The position numbers and the translations under genes are program-made. Of a stretch of 64,000 nt of DNA, positions 35,696-45,350 are shown one piece after another (the stretch's first letter is position 1; each line of letters opens with the position of its first letter). The notes beneath the pieces are model-generated. The model made no database searches. It was not told the origin of the DNA and saw nothing but the letters and a program-made list of their open reading frames with translations. Source of the DNA: an uncultured Flavobacteriaceae bacterium (lineage in GTDB: Bacteria > Bacteroidota > Bacteroidia > Flavobacteriales > Flavobacteriaceae); the NCBI GenBank assembly GCA_947489085.1, contig CANLCJ010000015.1:1-64000 (forward strand), in the 5' to 3' direction.

Positions 35696-35704
35696 ATACT
35701 AAAA

Positions 35705-36166
35705 ATGTTTAAAAACACCGTAAAAGAACTACTAAACACTGCTTTAGAAGAAAGACAAGATTTATTTTTAATAGATTTTAATGTAAACGAAGCAAACCAT
35801 ATAAAGGTATTGCTAGATGGCGACAATGGTGTTTTAGTAGAAGATTGCATGTTTGTAAGCCGCGCCATAGAACATAATTTAGATAGAGAGGAACAAGATT
35901 TTTCTTTAGAAGTTATGTCGGCAGGAGCCACATCGCCATTGGTAAATAAACGGCAGTATAAAAGACATATTAAAAGGACTATAGAAGTAAAAACCGCATC
36001 TAACACGTATGAAGGTGTTTTGGCAAATGTAACCGACGATGAAATTCTTTTAGAATGGAAAGCCAGAGAACCAAAACCTGTTGGAAAAGGTAAAGTAACC
36101 GTTAAAAAGCAAGCCAATATTGCTTACGGAGATATTTTAGAAGCAAAAATTATGATTAAATTTTAA
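35705..36166 (+). CDS. rimP: Ribosome maturation factor RimP
   Basis: The 153-residue protein helps assemble the 30S subunit. The N-terminal domain carries the family signature Leu-Leu-Asp-Gly-Asp-Asn-Gly-Val near 37, followed by Val-Ser-Arg-Ala-Ile-Glu. The second domain holds Val-Met-Ser-Ala-Gly-Ala-Thr-Ser-Pro-Leu and ends in an Sm-like barrel. The ATG gives Met-Phe-Lys-Asn-Thr-Val-Lys, as in other flavobacteria. It begins the conserved operon rimP-nusA-infB with 13 bp to nusA. Confidence 0.93.
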   Translation: MFKNTVKELLNTALEERQDLFLIDFNVNEANHIKVLLDGDNGVLVEDCMFVSRAIEHNLDREEQDFSLEVMSAGATSPLVNKRQYKRHIKRTIEVKTASNTYEGVLANVTDDEILLEWKAREPKPVGKGKVTVKKQANIAYGDILEAKIMIKF

Positions 36167-36179
36167 TTTAGGTAGAGTT

Positions 36180-37412
36180 ATGGAGAATGTTGCGTTAATT
36201 GAATCTTTTTCAGAATTCAAAGACGATAAACTTATAGATCGTGTTACACTAATGGCAATTCTAGAAGATGTGTTTAGAAGTGCTTTAAAAAAGAAATTTG
36301 GAGATGATGATAATTTCGATATCATCGTAAATCCAGACAAAGGCGATTTAGAAATTTGGAGAAACCGTATTGTTGTTGCAGATGGCGATGTAGAAGAACC
36401 AAACCAAGAAATATCTTTATCTGAAGCTCGAAAAATTGAACCAGATTTTGAAGTAGGTGAAGATGTATCTGAAGAAGTGAAATTAATAGATCTAGGGAGA
36501 CGTGCTATTTTAGCATTACGCCAAAACCTTATTTCTAAAATACATGAGCATGATAATACTATAATCTATAAACAATTTAAAGATTTAATAGGAGAAATAT
36601 ATACGGCAGAAGTACACCATATTCGACACAGAGCCGTAATTTTGTTAGATGACGAAGGCAATGAGATTGTTTTACCTAAAGACAGACAAATTCCTTCAGA
36701 CTTTTTTAGAAAAGGCGATAACGTTAGAGGTGTAATTGATGGTGTAGAACTTAAGGGAGCTAAACCTACCATAATTATGTCTAGAAGTTCTCCTGTATTT
36801 TTAGAAAAATTATTCGAACAAGAAATACCAGAAGTATTCGATGGTTTAATAACCATAAAAAAAGTAGTGAGAATTCCTGGAGAAAAAGCGAAAGTCGCTG
36901 TAGATTCTTACGACGATAGAATAGATCCTGTTGGTGCCTGTGTAGGTATGAAGGGTTCTAGAATACACGGTATTGTAAGAGAACTGGGTAACGAAAACAT
37001 AGATGTAATTAATTACACCAACAACTTACAACTATTTATAACCAGAGCTTTAAGCCCTGCCAGAGTAACTTCTATTAAATTAGACGAAGAAACTAAACGC
37101 GCAGAGGTAATACTTAAACCAGAAGAGGTAAGTAAAGCAATTGGTAGAGGAGGACACAATATACGCTTAGCAGGACAATTAACAGGCTATGAAATAGATG
37201 TGTTTAGAGAAGGTGCAGAAGAAGATGTAGAACTAAGTGAATTCTCTGATGAGATCGAAGACTGGATCATATCAGAATTTAGTAAAGCTGGATTAGATAC
37301 TGCAAAAAGTGTTCTGGAGCAAGATGTTAACGATCTTGTAAAACGAACGGACTTAGAAGAAGAGACTATTAACGATGTTATTAGAATTCTAAAAGAAGAA
37401 TTCGAAGATTAA
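36180..37412 (+). CDS. nusA: Transcription termination/antitermination factor NusA
   Basis: Domains in order: N-terminal RNA polymerase-binding domain (about 1-125), S1 domain (about 130-200), KH1 (about 230-280, Gly-Met-Lys-Gly-Ser-Arg-Ile) and KH2 (about 300-350, Gly-Arg-Gly-Gly-His-Asn-Ile). An acidic C-terminal helical segment follows. At 410 residues it lacks the long acidic repeats of E. coli NusA, as is common outside proteobacteria. It regulates pausing and hairpin termination and might act on the hairpin in its own leader. Confidence 0.95.
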   Translation: MENVALIESFSEFKDDKLIDRVTLMAILEDVFRSALKKKFGDDDNFDIIVNPDKGDLEIWRNRIVVADGDVEEPNQEISLSEARKIEPDFEVGEDVSEEVKLIDLGRRAILALRQNLISKIHEHDNTIIYKQFKDLIGEIYTAEVHHIRHRAVILLDDEGNEIVLPKDRQIPSDFFRKGDNVRGVIDGVELKGAKPTIIMSRSSPVFLEKLFEQEIPEVFDGLITIKKVVRIPGEKAKVAVDSYDDRIDPVGACVGMKGSRIHGIVRELGNENIDVINYTNNLQLFITRALSPARVTSIKLDEETKRAEVILKPEEVSKAIGRGGHNIRLAGQLTGYEIDVFREGAEEDVELSEFSDEIEDWIISEFSKAGLDTAKSVLEQDVNDLVKRTDLEEETINDVIRILKEEFED

Positions 37413-37484
37413 TACCCAATTCCTACTAAAGAAATTAGAAGAAGAAAGGTATTCATATTATATTTGAGATTTTAAAGGCAATTT

Positions 37485-40346
37485 ATGGCTGACACAATTA
37501 GATTAAATAAAGTTTTACGCGAGCTAAACATTTCTCTAGATCGTGCTGTGGAATTTTTGGATTCCAAAGGCATAGAAATAGAGAAGCGACCGACTACAAA
37601 AATTTCTGAAGAAACTTACAGTATTCTTTCAGGAGAATTTGAGACGGACGCTAATAAAAAAATGAAGTCGCAAGAAGTAGGTGAAGCTAAGCTAAAGGAG
37701 AAAGAAGACATACGTATTAAACGTGAGAAAGAGCAAGAAGCTAAGCAAAAAGCGCAAGAAGAAGCCCTTAAAAAAGCTCAAGAAGCAGAAGTTGTAAAAG
37801 CTTCGCAAACGCTATCTGGCCCTAAAACAGTAGGCAAGATAGATCTTAACCCTAAAAATAAGGAGGAAGACAAACCTACTGAAGTAACCAAACCAATTGA
37901 AGAGGTTAAAGAAAAGGCTGCTCCCGTAAAAGAAGAGGTTAAGAAAGAAGACACAAAACCAACTCAGCCAGAAGTTTTTAAAGCAAGAGCTCCTAAACTG
38001 GAAAAACCTAAGGTTGTAGCTACTCAAGCGGAAAAACCTAAAGAAGAGGCCAAACCAGTTGAAGAAGTTAAACCAACCGAAGCTCAAAAAGAAACTAAGG
38101 TTGAAACAGAAGAAAAACCAAAATTAAAGCCTGTTATTGTAGATGGCGAATTGGTTACTCCTGATGAGAAAGTAAAAACGCAATACCAGAAATTAACTGG
38201 CCCTAAAATAGCAGGTGATAAAATTGATTTATCTCAATTTAACAAACCAAAAAAGAAACCTGTTGATAAAAAAGATGCCAAAACTGGTCCGGGCGCTAAT
38301 AAGAAAAAGCGTAGACGTATAAGCAAAGTTGGAGGAGGTCCAGGCCAAGCGGGTAACAATCCTCGTGGCGGCAACCGCAACGACCGCTTTAAGGGCAAGC
38401 CAGGCCAACAAGGCAGACGCAACGTTGTTAAAGAAGAACCATCTGAAGAAGATGTAAAGAAACAAGTGCGCGAAACACTTGAGAAATTACAAGGAAAATC
38501 TTCAAAAGGAAAAGGTGCAAAATACAGAAGAGAAAAAAGAGATCAACACAGAGATCAAACTGCCAAAGATTTACAAGCAGAAGCAGCAGAAAGCAAAATA
38601 CTAAAAGTAACAGAATTTGTTACAGCCAGCGAAGTTGCTACTATGATGGATGTAGGTGTAACCAATATTATATCGGCATGTATGTCGCTTGGTATGATGG
38701 TTACTATGAACCAACGTTTAGATGCAGAAACGCTTTCTATTGTTGCAGAAGAATTTGGATATAAAGTAGAATTTGTAACAGCCGATATAGAAGAAGCTAT
38801 AGAGGAAGTTGAAGATAAGCCAGAAGATTTAGAAGCTCGTGCGCCAATAGTAACCGTTATGGGTCACGTAGATCATGGTAAAACATCCCTTCTAGATTAC
38901 ATTCGTGAAGAGAACGTAATTGCTGGAGAATCTGGTGGCATTACACAGCACATTGGTGCTTACGGTGTAACACTAGAAAGTGGTCAAAAAATAGCATTCT
39001 TAGATACACCAGGTCACGAGGCCTTTACGGCAATGCGTGCACGTGGTGCTCAAGTTACAGATATTGCAATTATTGTATCTGCTGCAGATGATGATATTAT
39101 GCCGCAAACCAAAGAAGCTATTTCCCATGCGCAAGCTGCGGGAGTGCCAATTGTATTTGCGATCAATAAAATAGATAAACCAGATGCAAATCCAGATAGG
39201 ATTAAGGAAGGTTTAGCAAACATGAACCTTTTAGTTGAAGATTGGGGTGGTAAAATTCAGTCTCATGATATTTCAGCGAAATTTGGTACAGGTGTTAAAG
39301 AATTACTTGAAAAAGTTCTTTTAGAAGCCGAATTATTAGAATTAAAAGCCAACCCTAAAAAACCAGCTGTAGGTACTGTTGTCGAAGCTTACTTAGATAA
39401 AGGTAGAGGTTACGTATCTACCATATTAGTACAAGGCGGTACCCTAAAAGTAGGCGATTATGTACTAGCAGGACAGCACAGTGGTAAAGTAAAAGCCATG
39501 CATGATGAGCGTGGTAAAGATTTAAAAGAAGCTGGCCCTTCTACACCAGTATCTATTTTAGGTCTGGATGGAGCGCCGCAAGCTGGTGATAAGTTTAATG
39601 TATTCGAAGACGAACGTGAAGCGAAACAAATTGCAACCAAACGAGCACAATTACAACGTGAGCAATCTGTAAGAACACAACGCCATATTACATTAGATGA
39701 AATTGGACGCCGTATCGCACTTGGAGACTTCCAAGAGCTTAACATCATACTTAAAGGTGATGTGGATGGTTCTGTAGAAGCCCTAACCGATTCGTTCCAG
39801 AAATTATCAACCGAAGAAATACAAGTTAACATCTTACATAAAGGTGTAGGTGCCATTACCGAGAGTGATGTGTTACTCGCCTCAGCATCCGACGCTATTA
39901 TAGTTGGGTTTAATGTAAGGCCTGTGGGTAATGCAAGAGATATAGCAGATAAAGAAGAAATCGATATCAGGACATACTCTATTATCTATGATGCTATAAA
40001 CGATCTTAAAGATGCTATGGAAGGCATGTTATCTCCAGAGCTTAAAGAAGAGATTACAGGTACTGCCGAAATTAGAGAAATCTTTAAAGTCTCTAAAATT
40101 GGAAGTATTGCAGGATGTATGGTTACCAATGGTAAGATATTTAGAAATTCTGGTATACGCTTAATACGAGATGGTGTTGTTGTATACACAGGAGAGTTAG
40201 CTTCGTTAAAACGTTTTAAAGACGATGTTAAAGAAGTGTCTAAGGGTTACGATTGCGGTATGCAAGTCAAAGGCTATAACGACATTAAAGAAGGTGATAT
40301 TATAGAAGCCTTCCATGAAGTAGAAGTAAAGAAAACACTAAAGTAA
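37485..40346 (+). CDS. infB: Translation initiation factor IF-2
   Basis: IF-2 places initiator tRNA on the 30S subunit. An N-terminal IF2-N domain is followed by a long Lys/Glu/Pro-rich linker (about 60-350) and a second IF2-N domain. The GTPase domain is at about 455-625, with Gly-His-Val-Asp-His-Gly-Lys-Thr, Asp-Thr-Pro-Gly-His-Glu and Asn-Lys-Ile-Asp. The beta-barrel and C-terminal tRNA-binding domains complete the protein. The expanded linker makes the 953-residue length normal for flavobacteria. It is the last gene of the operon; a terminator follows. Confidence 0.97.
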   Translation: MADTIRLNKVLRELNISLDRAVEFLDSKGIEIEKRPTTKISEETYSILSGEFETDANKKMKSQEVGEAKLKEKEDIRIKREKEQEAKQKAQEEALKKAQEAEVVKASQTLSGPKTVGKIDLNPKNKEEDKPTEVTKPIEEVKEKAAPVKEEVKKEDTKPTQPEVFKARAPKLEKPKVVATQAEKPKEEAKPVEEVKPTEAQKETKVETEEKPKLKPVIVDGELVTPDEKVKTQYQKLTGPKIAGDKIDLSQFNKPKKKPVDKKDAKTGPGANKKKRRRISKVGGGPGQAGNNPRGGNRNDRFKGKPGQQGRRNVVKEEPSEEDVKKQVRETLEKLQGKSSKGKGAKYRREKRDQHRDQTAKDLQAEAAESKILKVTEFVTASEVATMMDVGVTNIISACMSLGMMVTMNQRLDAETLSIVAEEFGYKVEFVTADIEEAIEEVEDKPEDLEARAPIVTVMGHVDHGKTSLLDYIREENVIAGESGGITQHIGAYGVTLESGQKIAFLDTPGHEAFTAMRARGAQVTDIAIIVSAADDDIMPQTKEAISHAQAAGVPIVFAINKIDKPDANPDRIKEGLANMNLLVEDWGGKIQSHDISAKFGTGVKELLEKVLLEAELLELKANPKKPAVGTVVEAYLDKGRGYVSTILVQGGTLKVGDYVLAGQHSGKVKAMHDERGKDLKEAGPSTPVSILGLDGAPQAGDKFNVFEDEREAKQIATKRAQLQREQSVRTQRHITLDEIGRRIALGDFQELNIILKGDVDGSVEALTDSFQKLSTEEIQVNILHKGVGAITESDVLLASASDAIIVGFNVRPVGNARDIADKEEIDIRTYSIIYDAINDLKDAMEGMLSPELKEEITGTAEIREIFKVSKIGSIAGCMVTNGKIFRNSGIRLIRDGVVVYTGELASLKRFKDDVKEVSKGYDCGMQVKGYNDIKEGDIIEAFHEVEVKKTLK

Positions 40347-40369
40347 ACAAGTTTTATTCTTACAATTTC

Positions 40370-40395
40370 AAAGCGGACTGTAAACTGTCCGCTTT
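40370..40395 (+). terminator. Terminator of rimP-nusA-infB
   Basis: AAAGCGGAC (40370-40378) pairs with GTCCGCTTT (40387-40395), with a T-run to 40399. Confidence 0.9.
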
Positions 40396-40477
40396 TTTTG
40401 TACCATAGTTTGTGGTTCTCATGATATAGAAAGCCCTTTCTATAACAAAATGTTAATTTTTGAGTATAGCATACTTC

Positions 40478-40485
40478 TATATTTG
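40478..40485 (+). promoter_or_regulatory. -7 element of the tail-collar gene
   Basis: TATATTTG matches TAnnTTTG, 30 bp before the ATG. A -33 TTG at optimal distance is not clear (TTT 18 bp and TTG 15 bp upstream). Confidence 0.45.
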
Positions 40486-40515
40486 AATAAATAACCAATC
40501 AAATTTTAACATATC

Positions 40516-41172
40516 ATGAAAAAATTAACTCTATTTTTAGTTCTATCACTAAGTTTAATATCTAACCATACTTTAACAGCCCAAGAGCCTATATTGGGGG
40601 AAGTAAGAATATTTGCTGGAAATTTTGCGCCAAGAGGTTGGGCATTTTGCGAGGGACAATTGCTATCAATATCTCAAAATTCAGCACTATTTTCGTTAAT
40701 TGGTTGTACCTATGGTGGTGATTGTAGAAGTACTTTTGCACTACCAGATTTAAGAGGAAGGTCTGCCATGGGTATAGGTAATGGTCCAGGCTTAGAACCT
40801 ATAGCATATGGTCAAAAAGGCGGTATTGACTTTAAAACTTTAAGTCAAAGTCAATTACCTATTCATAACCATTTAGCCACAAGTAGTACCACCGGATCTG
40901 GAAGTATTGTTCACAGTACGGATAATGCCGTAAATGAAGTTCCTGAAACTGGTGACGTTCCAGCGGTTGCAAATTTTCCTGGTAATTTAGGCGCTCAAAG
41001 GGTAAAAGCTTACGGTCCAGCTACAAATTTGGTAAATGGGCAACCTATAAATACAAGCTCTACTATTACAGTGCAACAAGCTGGTGCTAGCCAGTCGTTT
41101 GATAATAGACACCCTTATTTAGGTGTGCGCTATATTATTGCCTTGGTAGGTATTTTCCCTTCAAGGAGTTAA
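40516..41172 (+). CDS. Secreted phage tail-collar domain protein
   Basis: A signal peptide (about 1-22, cleavage near Thr-Ala-Gln) is followed by the tail-collar signature: Gly-Glu-Val-Arg-Ile-Phe-Ala-Gly-Asn-Phe-Ala-Pro-Arg-Gly-Trp, then Cys-Glu-Gly-Gln and Phe-Ala-Leu-Pro-Asp-Leu-Arg-Gly-Arg. Such MdpB/microcystin-dependent-like proteins derive from phage tail fibres, but this one carries an export signal and stands outside any phage cluster. No T9SS domain is visible. The repeat protein gene 104 bp downstream on the same strand may belong to the same unit. Confidence 0.88.
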   Translation: MKKLTLFLVLSLSLISNHTLTAQEPILGEVRIFAGNFAPRGWAFCEGQLLSISQNSALFSLIGCTYGGDCRSTFALPDLRGRSAMGIGNGPGLEPIAYGQKGGIDFKTLSQSQLPIHNHLATSSTTGSGSIVHSTDNAVNEVPETGDVPAVANFPGNLGAQRVKAYGPATNLVNGQPINTSSTITVQQAGASQSFDNRHPYLGVRYIIALVGIFPSRS

Positions 41173-41276
41173 ATTAAGAGTCATATTATACTTATATTGC
41201 CATATTGCTACTATATATCTTATTTTAGGTATGTAGTAGTAATACTGTTTATTAACATCTCAAAAAAACCTTCTTT

Positions 41277-44200
41277 ATGAAAATTAAACTACCCTATCTT
41301 ATATGTAAATATCAAAAAAAACTCTGTTTAGTATTTTGCTTCATACTAAGTAGCACTATTAATTCTCAAACAATCTTTGATTTAACTGCAGGTAATGTTG
41401 TAGTAAATGAACCAGATTTTGTATCCGAAACAGTAGATGGTATCACTGTAACCATTACCACTCGAAACAATGGTGCTAATAATACACTTTTTTTACAGAA
41501 TTCTATATTTGGCACCAATGGCATTGCTGCTCACGATTCTTCTTCAAATAACTCGGAAGAAATGATTGTAACTTTTAGTCAACCTGTCGATGTAAGTACC
41601 ATTACTGTTAACAGCACAAGAACCGAAACCCGAACATTTACGTTTACTCCAACAGGTGGTAGCAATACTGCCGTCATGCAGACAGACACTTTTAATTCAC
41701 CAACGGTGGTAACTTTAGACTTCGTAGATGTAACTACCATTACCATAACATCAGATTTCCTTCAAGTTAATGCTGAGCAAATGATCTTCGATAGAGTAAC
41801 TTTAGCTAGTACTAACAACCCTCCTACAGCTACTGCTCCCACAGCCCCCGTAGTTCTTGAAGACGCTAACAATGTACCTTTAACAGATAATATACAAGTA
41901 AGCGATGCAGATGGAGATGATCAAACAGTATCATTAACCATAACAGGTGGTACATTAACAATAGGTACTGCTGGTATCACATTTGATGGTAGTGGTAACG
42001 GCTCTGCGTCTTTCACTGCACAAGGTACTCTAGCAAATATAAATGCAGCATTAGATGCAGCAACATTTACACCAACAACCGATCTTAATGGCACTAATGT
42101 AGGTACTATAGCTTTTGTATCTAATGATGGTACAGATGATAGTAATAATGCTAGTGTAACTTTCAATATAATAGCCGTAAACGATGAACCAAGTTTTACT
42201 CCAGGTGCTAACGAAACTGTAAACGAAGACGCAGGAGCACAAACTGTAAACGCATGGGCTACGAGCTTGAATACAGGTGCTACTAACGAAAATGCCCAAA
42301 CACTAAGCTTTACTGTAACAAACGATAACAATGCACTTTTTAGTACTCAACCTGCTATAGATGCAAATGGTAACTTAACATATACACCTGCCAACGATGC
42401 TAGTGGTACTGCTACTGTTAGTGTTGTGTTAACTGATAATGGTGGGACTGCTAATGGTGGTGATGACACATTCGCTACACAACAATTTACTATTACTGTA
42501 AATTCTGTAAACGACGAACCTAGCTTTACTGCTGGTGCTGACGAAACTGTAAACGAAGACGCAGGAACACAAACTGTAAACGCATGGGCTACTGGCTTAA
42601 ACACAGGTGCTACCAACGAAAGCGCTCAAACACTAAGCTTTGCTGTAACAAACGATAACAATACACTTTTTAGCGTACAACCTGCTGTAGATGCCAATGG
42701 CAACTTAACATATACACCTGCCAACGATGCTAATGGTACAGCTACTGTTAGTGTTGTGTTAACTGATAATGGTGGTACGGCCAATGGTGGTGACGACACA
42801 TTCGCTACACAAACTTTCGATATCATAGTAAATCCTGTAAACGACGAACCTAGCTTTACTGCTGGTGCTGACGAAACTGTAAACGAAGACGCAGGAGCAC
42901 AAACTGTAAACGCATGGGCTACTGGCTTAAATACAGGTGCTACCAACGAAAGCGCTCAAACACTAAGCTTTGCTGTAACAAACGATAACAATGCACTTTT
43001 TAGTGCGCAACCTGCTATAGATGCCAATGGCAACTTAACATATACACCTGCCAACGATGCTAGTGGTACTGCTACTGTTAGTGTTGTGTTATCTGATAAT
43101 GGTGGTACAGCCAATGGTGGTGACGACACATTCGCTACACAAACTTTCGATATCACTGTTAATCCTGTTAACGACGAACCTAGCTTTACTGCTGGTGCTG
43201 ACGAAACTGTAAACGAAGACGCAGGAGCACAAACTGTAAACGCATGGGCTACGAGCTTAAATACAGGTGCTACTAACGAAAGTGCTCAAACACTAAGCTT
43301 TGCTGTAACAAACGATAACAATACACTTTTTAGTGCGCAACCTGCTATAGATGCCAATGGCAACTTAACATATACACCTGCCAACGATGCTAGTGGTACT
43401 GCTACTGTTAGTGTTGTGTTATCTGATGATGGTGGTACAGCCAATGGTGGTGACGACACATTCGCTACCCAACAATTTACTATTACTGTTAATCCTGTTA
43501 ACGACGAACCTAGCTTTACTGCTGGTGCTGACGAAACTGTAAACGAAGACGCAGGAACACAAACTGTAAACGCATGGGCTACGAGCTTAAATACAGGTGC
43601 TACTAATGAAAGCGCTCAAACACTAAGCTTTACCGTAACAAACAATAACAATGCACTCTTTAGCGCACAACCTGCTATTAGTGCCAGTGGAAACTTAACA
43701 TATACACCTGCCGATGATGCTAGTGGTACTGCTACTGTTAGTGTTGTGTTATCTGATAATGGTGGGACTGCTAATGGTGGTGATGACACATTCGCTACCC
43801 AACAATTTACTATTACTGTAAATTCTGTAAACGACGAACCTAGCTTTACCGCTGGTGCTGACGAAACTGTAAACGAAGACGCAGGAGCACAAACTGTAAA
43901 CGCATGGGCTACGAGCTTGAATACAGGTGCTACTAACGAAAGTGCTCAAACACTAAGCTTTGCTGTAACAAACGATAACAATACACTTTTTAGCGTACAA
44001 CCTGCTGTAGATGCCAGTGGTAACTTAACATATACACCTGCCGATGATGCTAGTGGTACTGCTACTGTTAGTGTTGTTTTATCTGATGATGGTGGTACAG
44101 CCAATGGTGGTGACGACACATTCGCTACACAAACTTTCGATATCACTGTTAATCCTGTTAACGACGAACCTAGCTTTACTGCTGGTGCTGACGAAACTGT

Positions 44201-45065
44201 AAACGAAGACGCAGGAACACAAATCATAAACGCATGGGCTACAAGCATAGACGCCGGAGCTACAAATGAAAGCGCACAAATACTCAGTTTTACTGTAACC
44301 AACGATAACAATGCACTTTTTAGTGTACAACCTGCTATAGACGCCAGTGGTAACTTAACATATACACCTGCCGATGATGCTAGTGGTACTGCTACTGTTA
44401 GTGTTGTTTTATCTGATAATGGTGGCACAGCCAATGGTGGTGACGACACATTCGCTACACAAACTTTCGATATCACTGTGAACCCTGTTAACGATGCTCC
44501 AAGTTTTACGCTAGGTGAAGACCAAACTGTTGTTGAAAACGCTGGGACACAAACTGTAAATGCGTGGGCAACTAATATTACTGCGGGACCTTCAGACGAA
44601 AGTGATCAAGCCTTATCTTTTAGCATAGTATCTAATGATAATTCTGCTTTATTTAGTTCTCAACCAACTATCGATGCTATTAATGGTAATCTAACATACA
44701 CTCCAGCAAATGGTATTATTGGATCTGCAACCATAACCGTAGAACTAATTGATAATGGCGGTACTGCCAATGGTGGAGTTACTACTTCTCAACAAGTTCA
44801 ATTTACTATTACTGTAACACCATCGTTAAGTACCACAGAAATATCTCAAACAAGCTTTACTTTTATAAATCCTGTAAAAGAAATTTTAAAAATAAACGGG
44901 GGCTTAGATATAGATAGTATAACCCTATACAATCTTTCTGGATCTAAAGTAGCCGCTTCAAATGGCGACACTTTAAATGTACAAGATATAGCATCTGGTA
45001 TGTATATCGCTTCTATTTTAACCAGTAATGGCAAACTTAAAACCATTAAAATAGTTAAAGAATAA
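41277..45065 (+). CDS. Giant T9SS-sorted repeat protein, adhesin-like
   Basis: A signal peptide (about 1-30, Ser-Gln at cleavage) leads to a beta-rich N-terminal domain (31-180) and one different cadherin-like domain (about 185-300). Seven near-identical 110-residue repeats and an eighth diverged one follow (302 to about 1181). Each repeat begins Asn-Asp-Glu-Pro-Ser-Phe-Thr and contains acidic Asn-Glu-Asp-Ala-Gly and Gly-Gly-Asp-Asp turns that could bind calcium, as in VCBS/cadherin-type beta-sandwiches. The last 80 residues are a T9SS type A sorting domain (Ile-Thr-Leu-Tyr-Asn-Leu-Ser-Gly, then Gly-Met-Tyr-Ile-Ala). It is probably attached to the cell surface and used for adhesion or biofilm. 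Confidence 0.88.
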   Translation: MKIKLPYLICKYQKKLCLVFCFILSSTINSQTIFDLTAGNVVVNEPDFVSETVDGITVTITTRNNGANNTLFLQNSIFGTNGIAAHDSSSNNSEEMIVTFSQPVDVSTITVNSTRTETRTFTFTPTGGSNTAVMQTDTFNSPTVVTLDFVDVTTITITSDFLQVNAEQMIFDRVTLASTNNPPTATAPTAPVVLEDANNVPLTDNIQVSDADGDDQTVSLTITGGTLTIGTAGITFDGSGNGSASFTAQGTLANINAALDAATFTPTTDLNGTNVGTIAFVSNDGTDDSNNASVTFNIIAVNDEPSFTPGANETVNEDAGAQTVNAWATSLNTGATNENAQTLSFTVTNDNNALFSTQPAIDANGNLTYTPANDASGTATVSVVLTDNGGTANGGDDTFATQQFTITVNSVNDEPSFTAGADETVNEDAGTQTVNAWATGLNTGATNESAQTLSFAVTNDNNTLFSVQPAVDANGNLTYTPANDANGTATVSVVLTDNGGTANGGDDTFATQTFDIIVNPVNDEPSFTAGADETVNEDAGAQTVNAWATGLNTGATNESAQTLSFAVTNDNNALFSAQPAIDANGNLTYTPANDASGTATVSVVLSDNGGTANGGDDTFATQTFDITVNPVNDEPSFTAGADETVNEDAGAQTVNAWATSLNTGATNESAQTLSFAVTNDNNTLFSAQPAIDANGNLTYTPANDASGTATVSVVLSDDGGTANGGDDTFATQQFTITVNPVNDEPSFTAGADETVNEDAGTQTVNAWATSLNTGATNESAQTLSFTVTNNNNALFSAQPAISASGNLTYTPADDASGTATVSVVLSDNGGTANGGDDTFATQQFTITVNSVNDEPSFTAGADETVNEDAGAQTVNAWATSLNTGATNESAQTLSFAVTNDNNTLFSVQPAVDASGNLTYTPADDASGTATVSVVLSDDGGTANGGDDTFATQTFDITVNPVNDEPSFTAGADETVNEDAGTQIINAWATSIDAGATNESAQILSFTVTNDNNALFSVQPAIDASGNLTYTPADDASGTATVSVVLSDNGGTANGGDDTFATQTFDITVNPVNDAPSFTLGEDQTVVENAGTQTVNAWATNITAGPSDESDQALSFSIVSNDNSALFSSQPTIDAINGNLTYTPANGIIGSATITVELIDNGGTANGGVTTSQQVQFTITVTPSLSTTEISQTSFTFINPVKEILKINGGLDIDSITLYNLSGSKVAASNGDTLNVQDIASGMYIASILTSNGKLKTIKIVKE
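42181..44820 (+). repeat. Eight tandem 330-bp coding repeats
   Basis: Units begin at 42181, 42511, 42841, 43171, 43501, 43831, 44161 and 44491, exactly 330 bp apart. The first seven are nearly identical at DNA level and the eighth is diverged. Variable patches (AGA/AGT, Gly/Ser in Ala-Thr-x-Leu, FTI/FDI linkers) are shuffled between copies, a mosaic expected from recombination or gene conversion. Confidence 0.95.
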
Positions 45066-45088
45066 GTTTTAAATTTAGACCGATATAC

Positions 45089-45119
45089 AATAAGGCACTA
45101 CTAAAAGTAGTGCCTTATT
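45089..45119. terminator. Terminator after the repeat protein gene
   Basis: AATAAGGCACTACT (45089-45102) pairs perfectly with AGTAGTGCCTTATT (45106-45119) over a 3-nt loop, followed by Ts. A second dyad AGGTGC-AA-GCACCT lies at 45135-45148. The rest of 45121-45350 holds no gene I recognise. Confidence 0.9.
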
Positions 45120-45350
45120 TTTTTAGTACTTTTTAGGTGCAAGCACCTTGACCTAGACAAAAACACTCTAGTATTTTCCAAATGCTGCTACGCCGCTTTA
45201 TCTTAATGTGTCCACTAAATCTATGTAGGTAATAACCATCTTAAGACTCAGTGTTTGTTTAGCACGAAAAAATATGTGTTTTTTACGTTTTCGCTTTAAA
45301 ACAATATTACTTGAAACTAGTATATTTACTATTCCAAAACTAATATAGAT

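Noticed and set aside
35663-35704. Extended rimP start at TTG 35663
   Set aside because: It would place the terminator-like hairpin inside the coding region and adds 14 residues not typical of RimP. ATG at 35705 is preferred.
42347-44476. Repeated antisense frames (66-176 residues) across the 330-bp repeats
   Set aside because: They recur because the DNA repeats. The sense frame is a well-formed secreted protein, so these are shadows.
42181-44820. Tandem repeats considered as a CRISPR or satellite array
   Set aside because: Units are 330 bp, contiguous, in frame and encode a beta-sandwich domain; there are no spacers.
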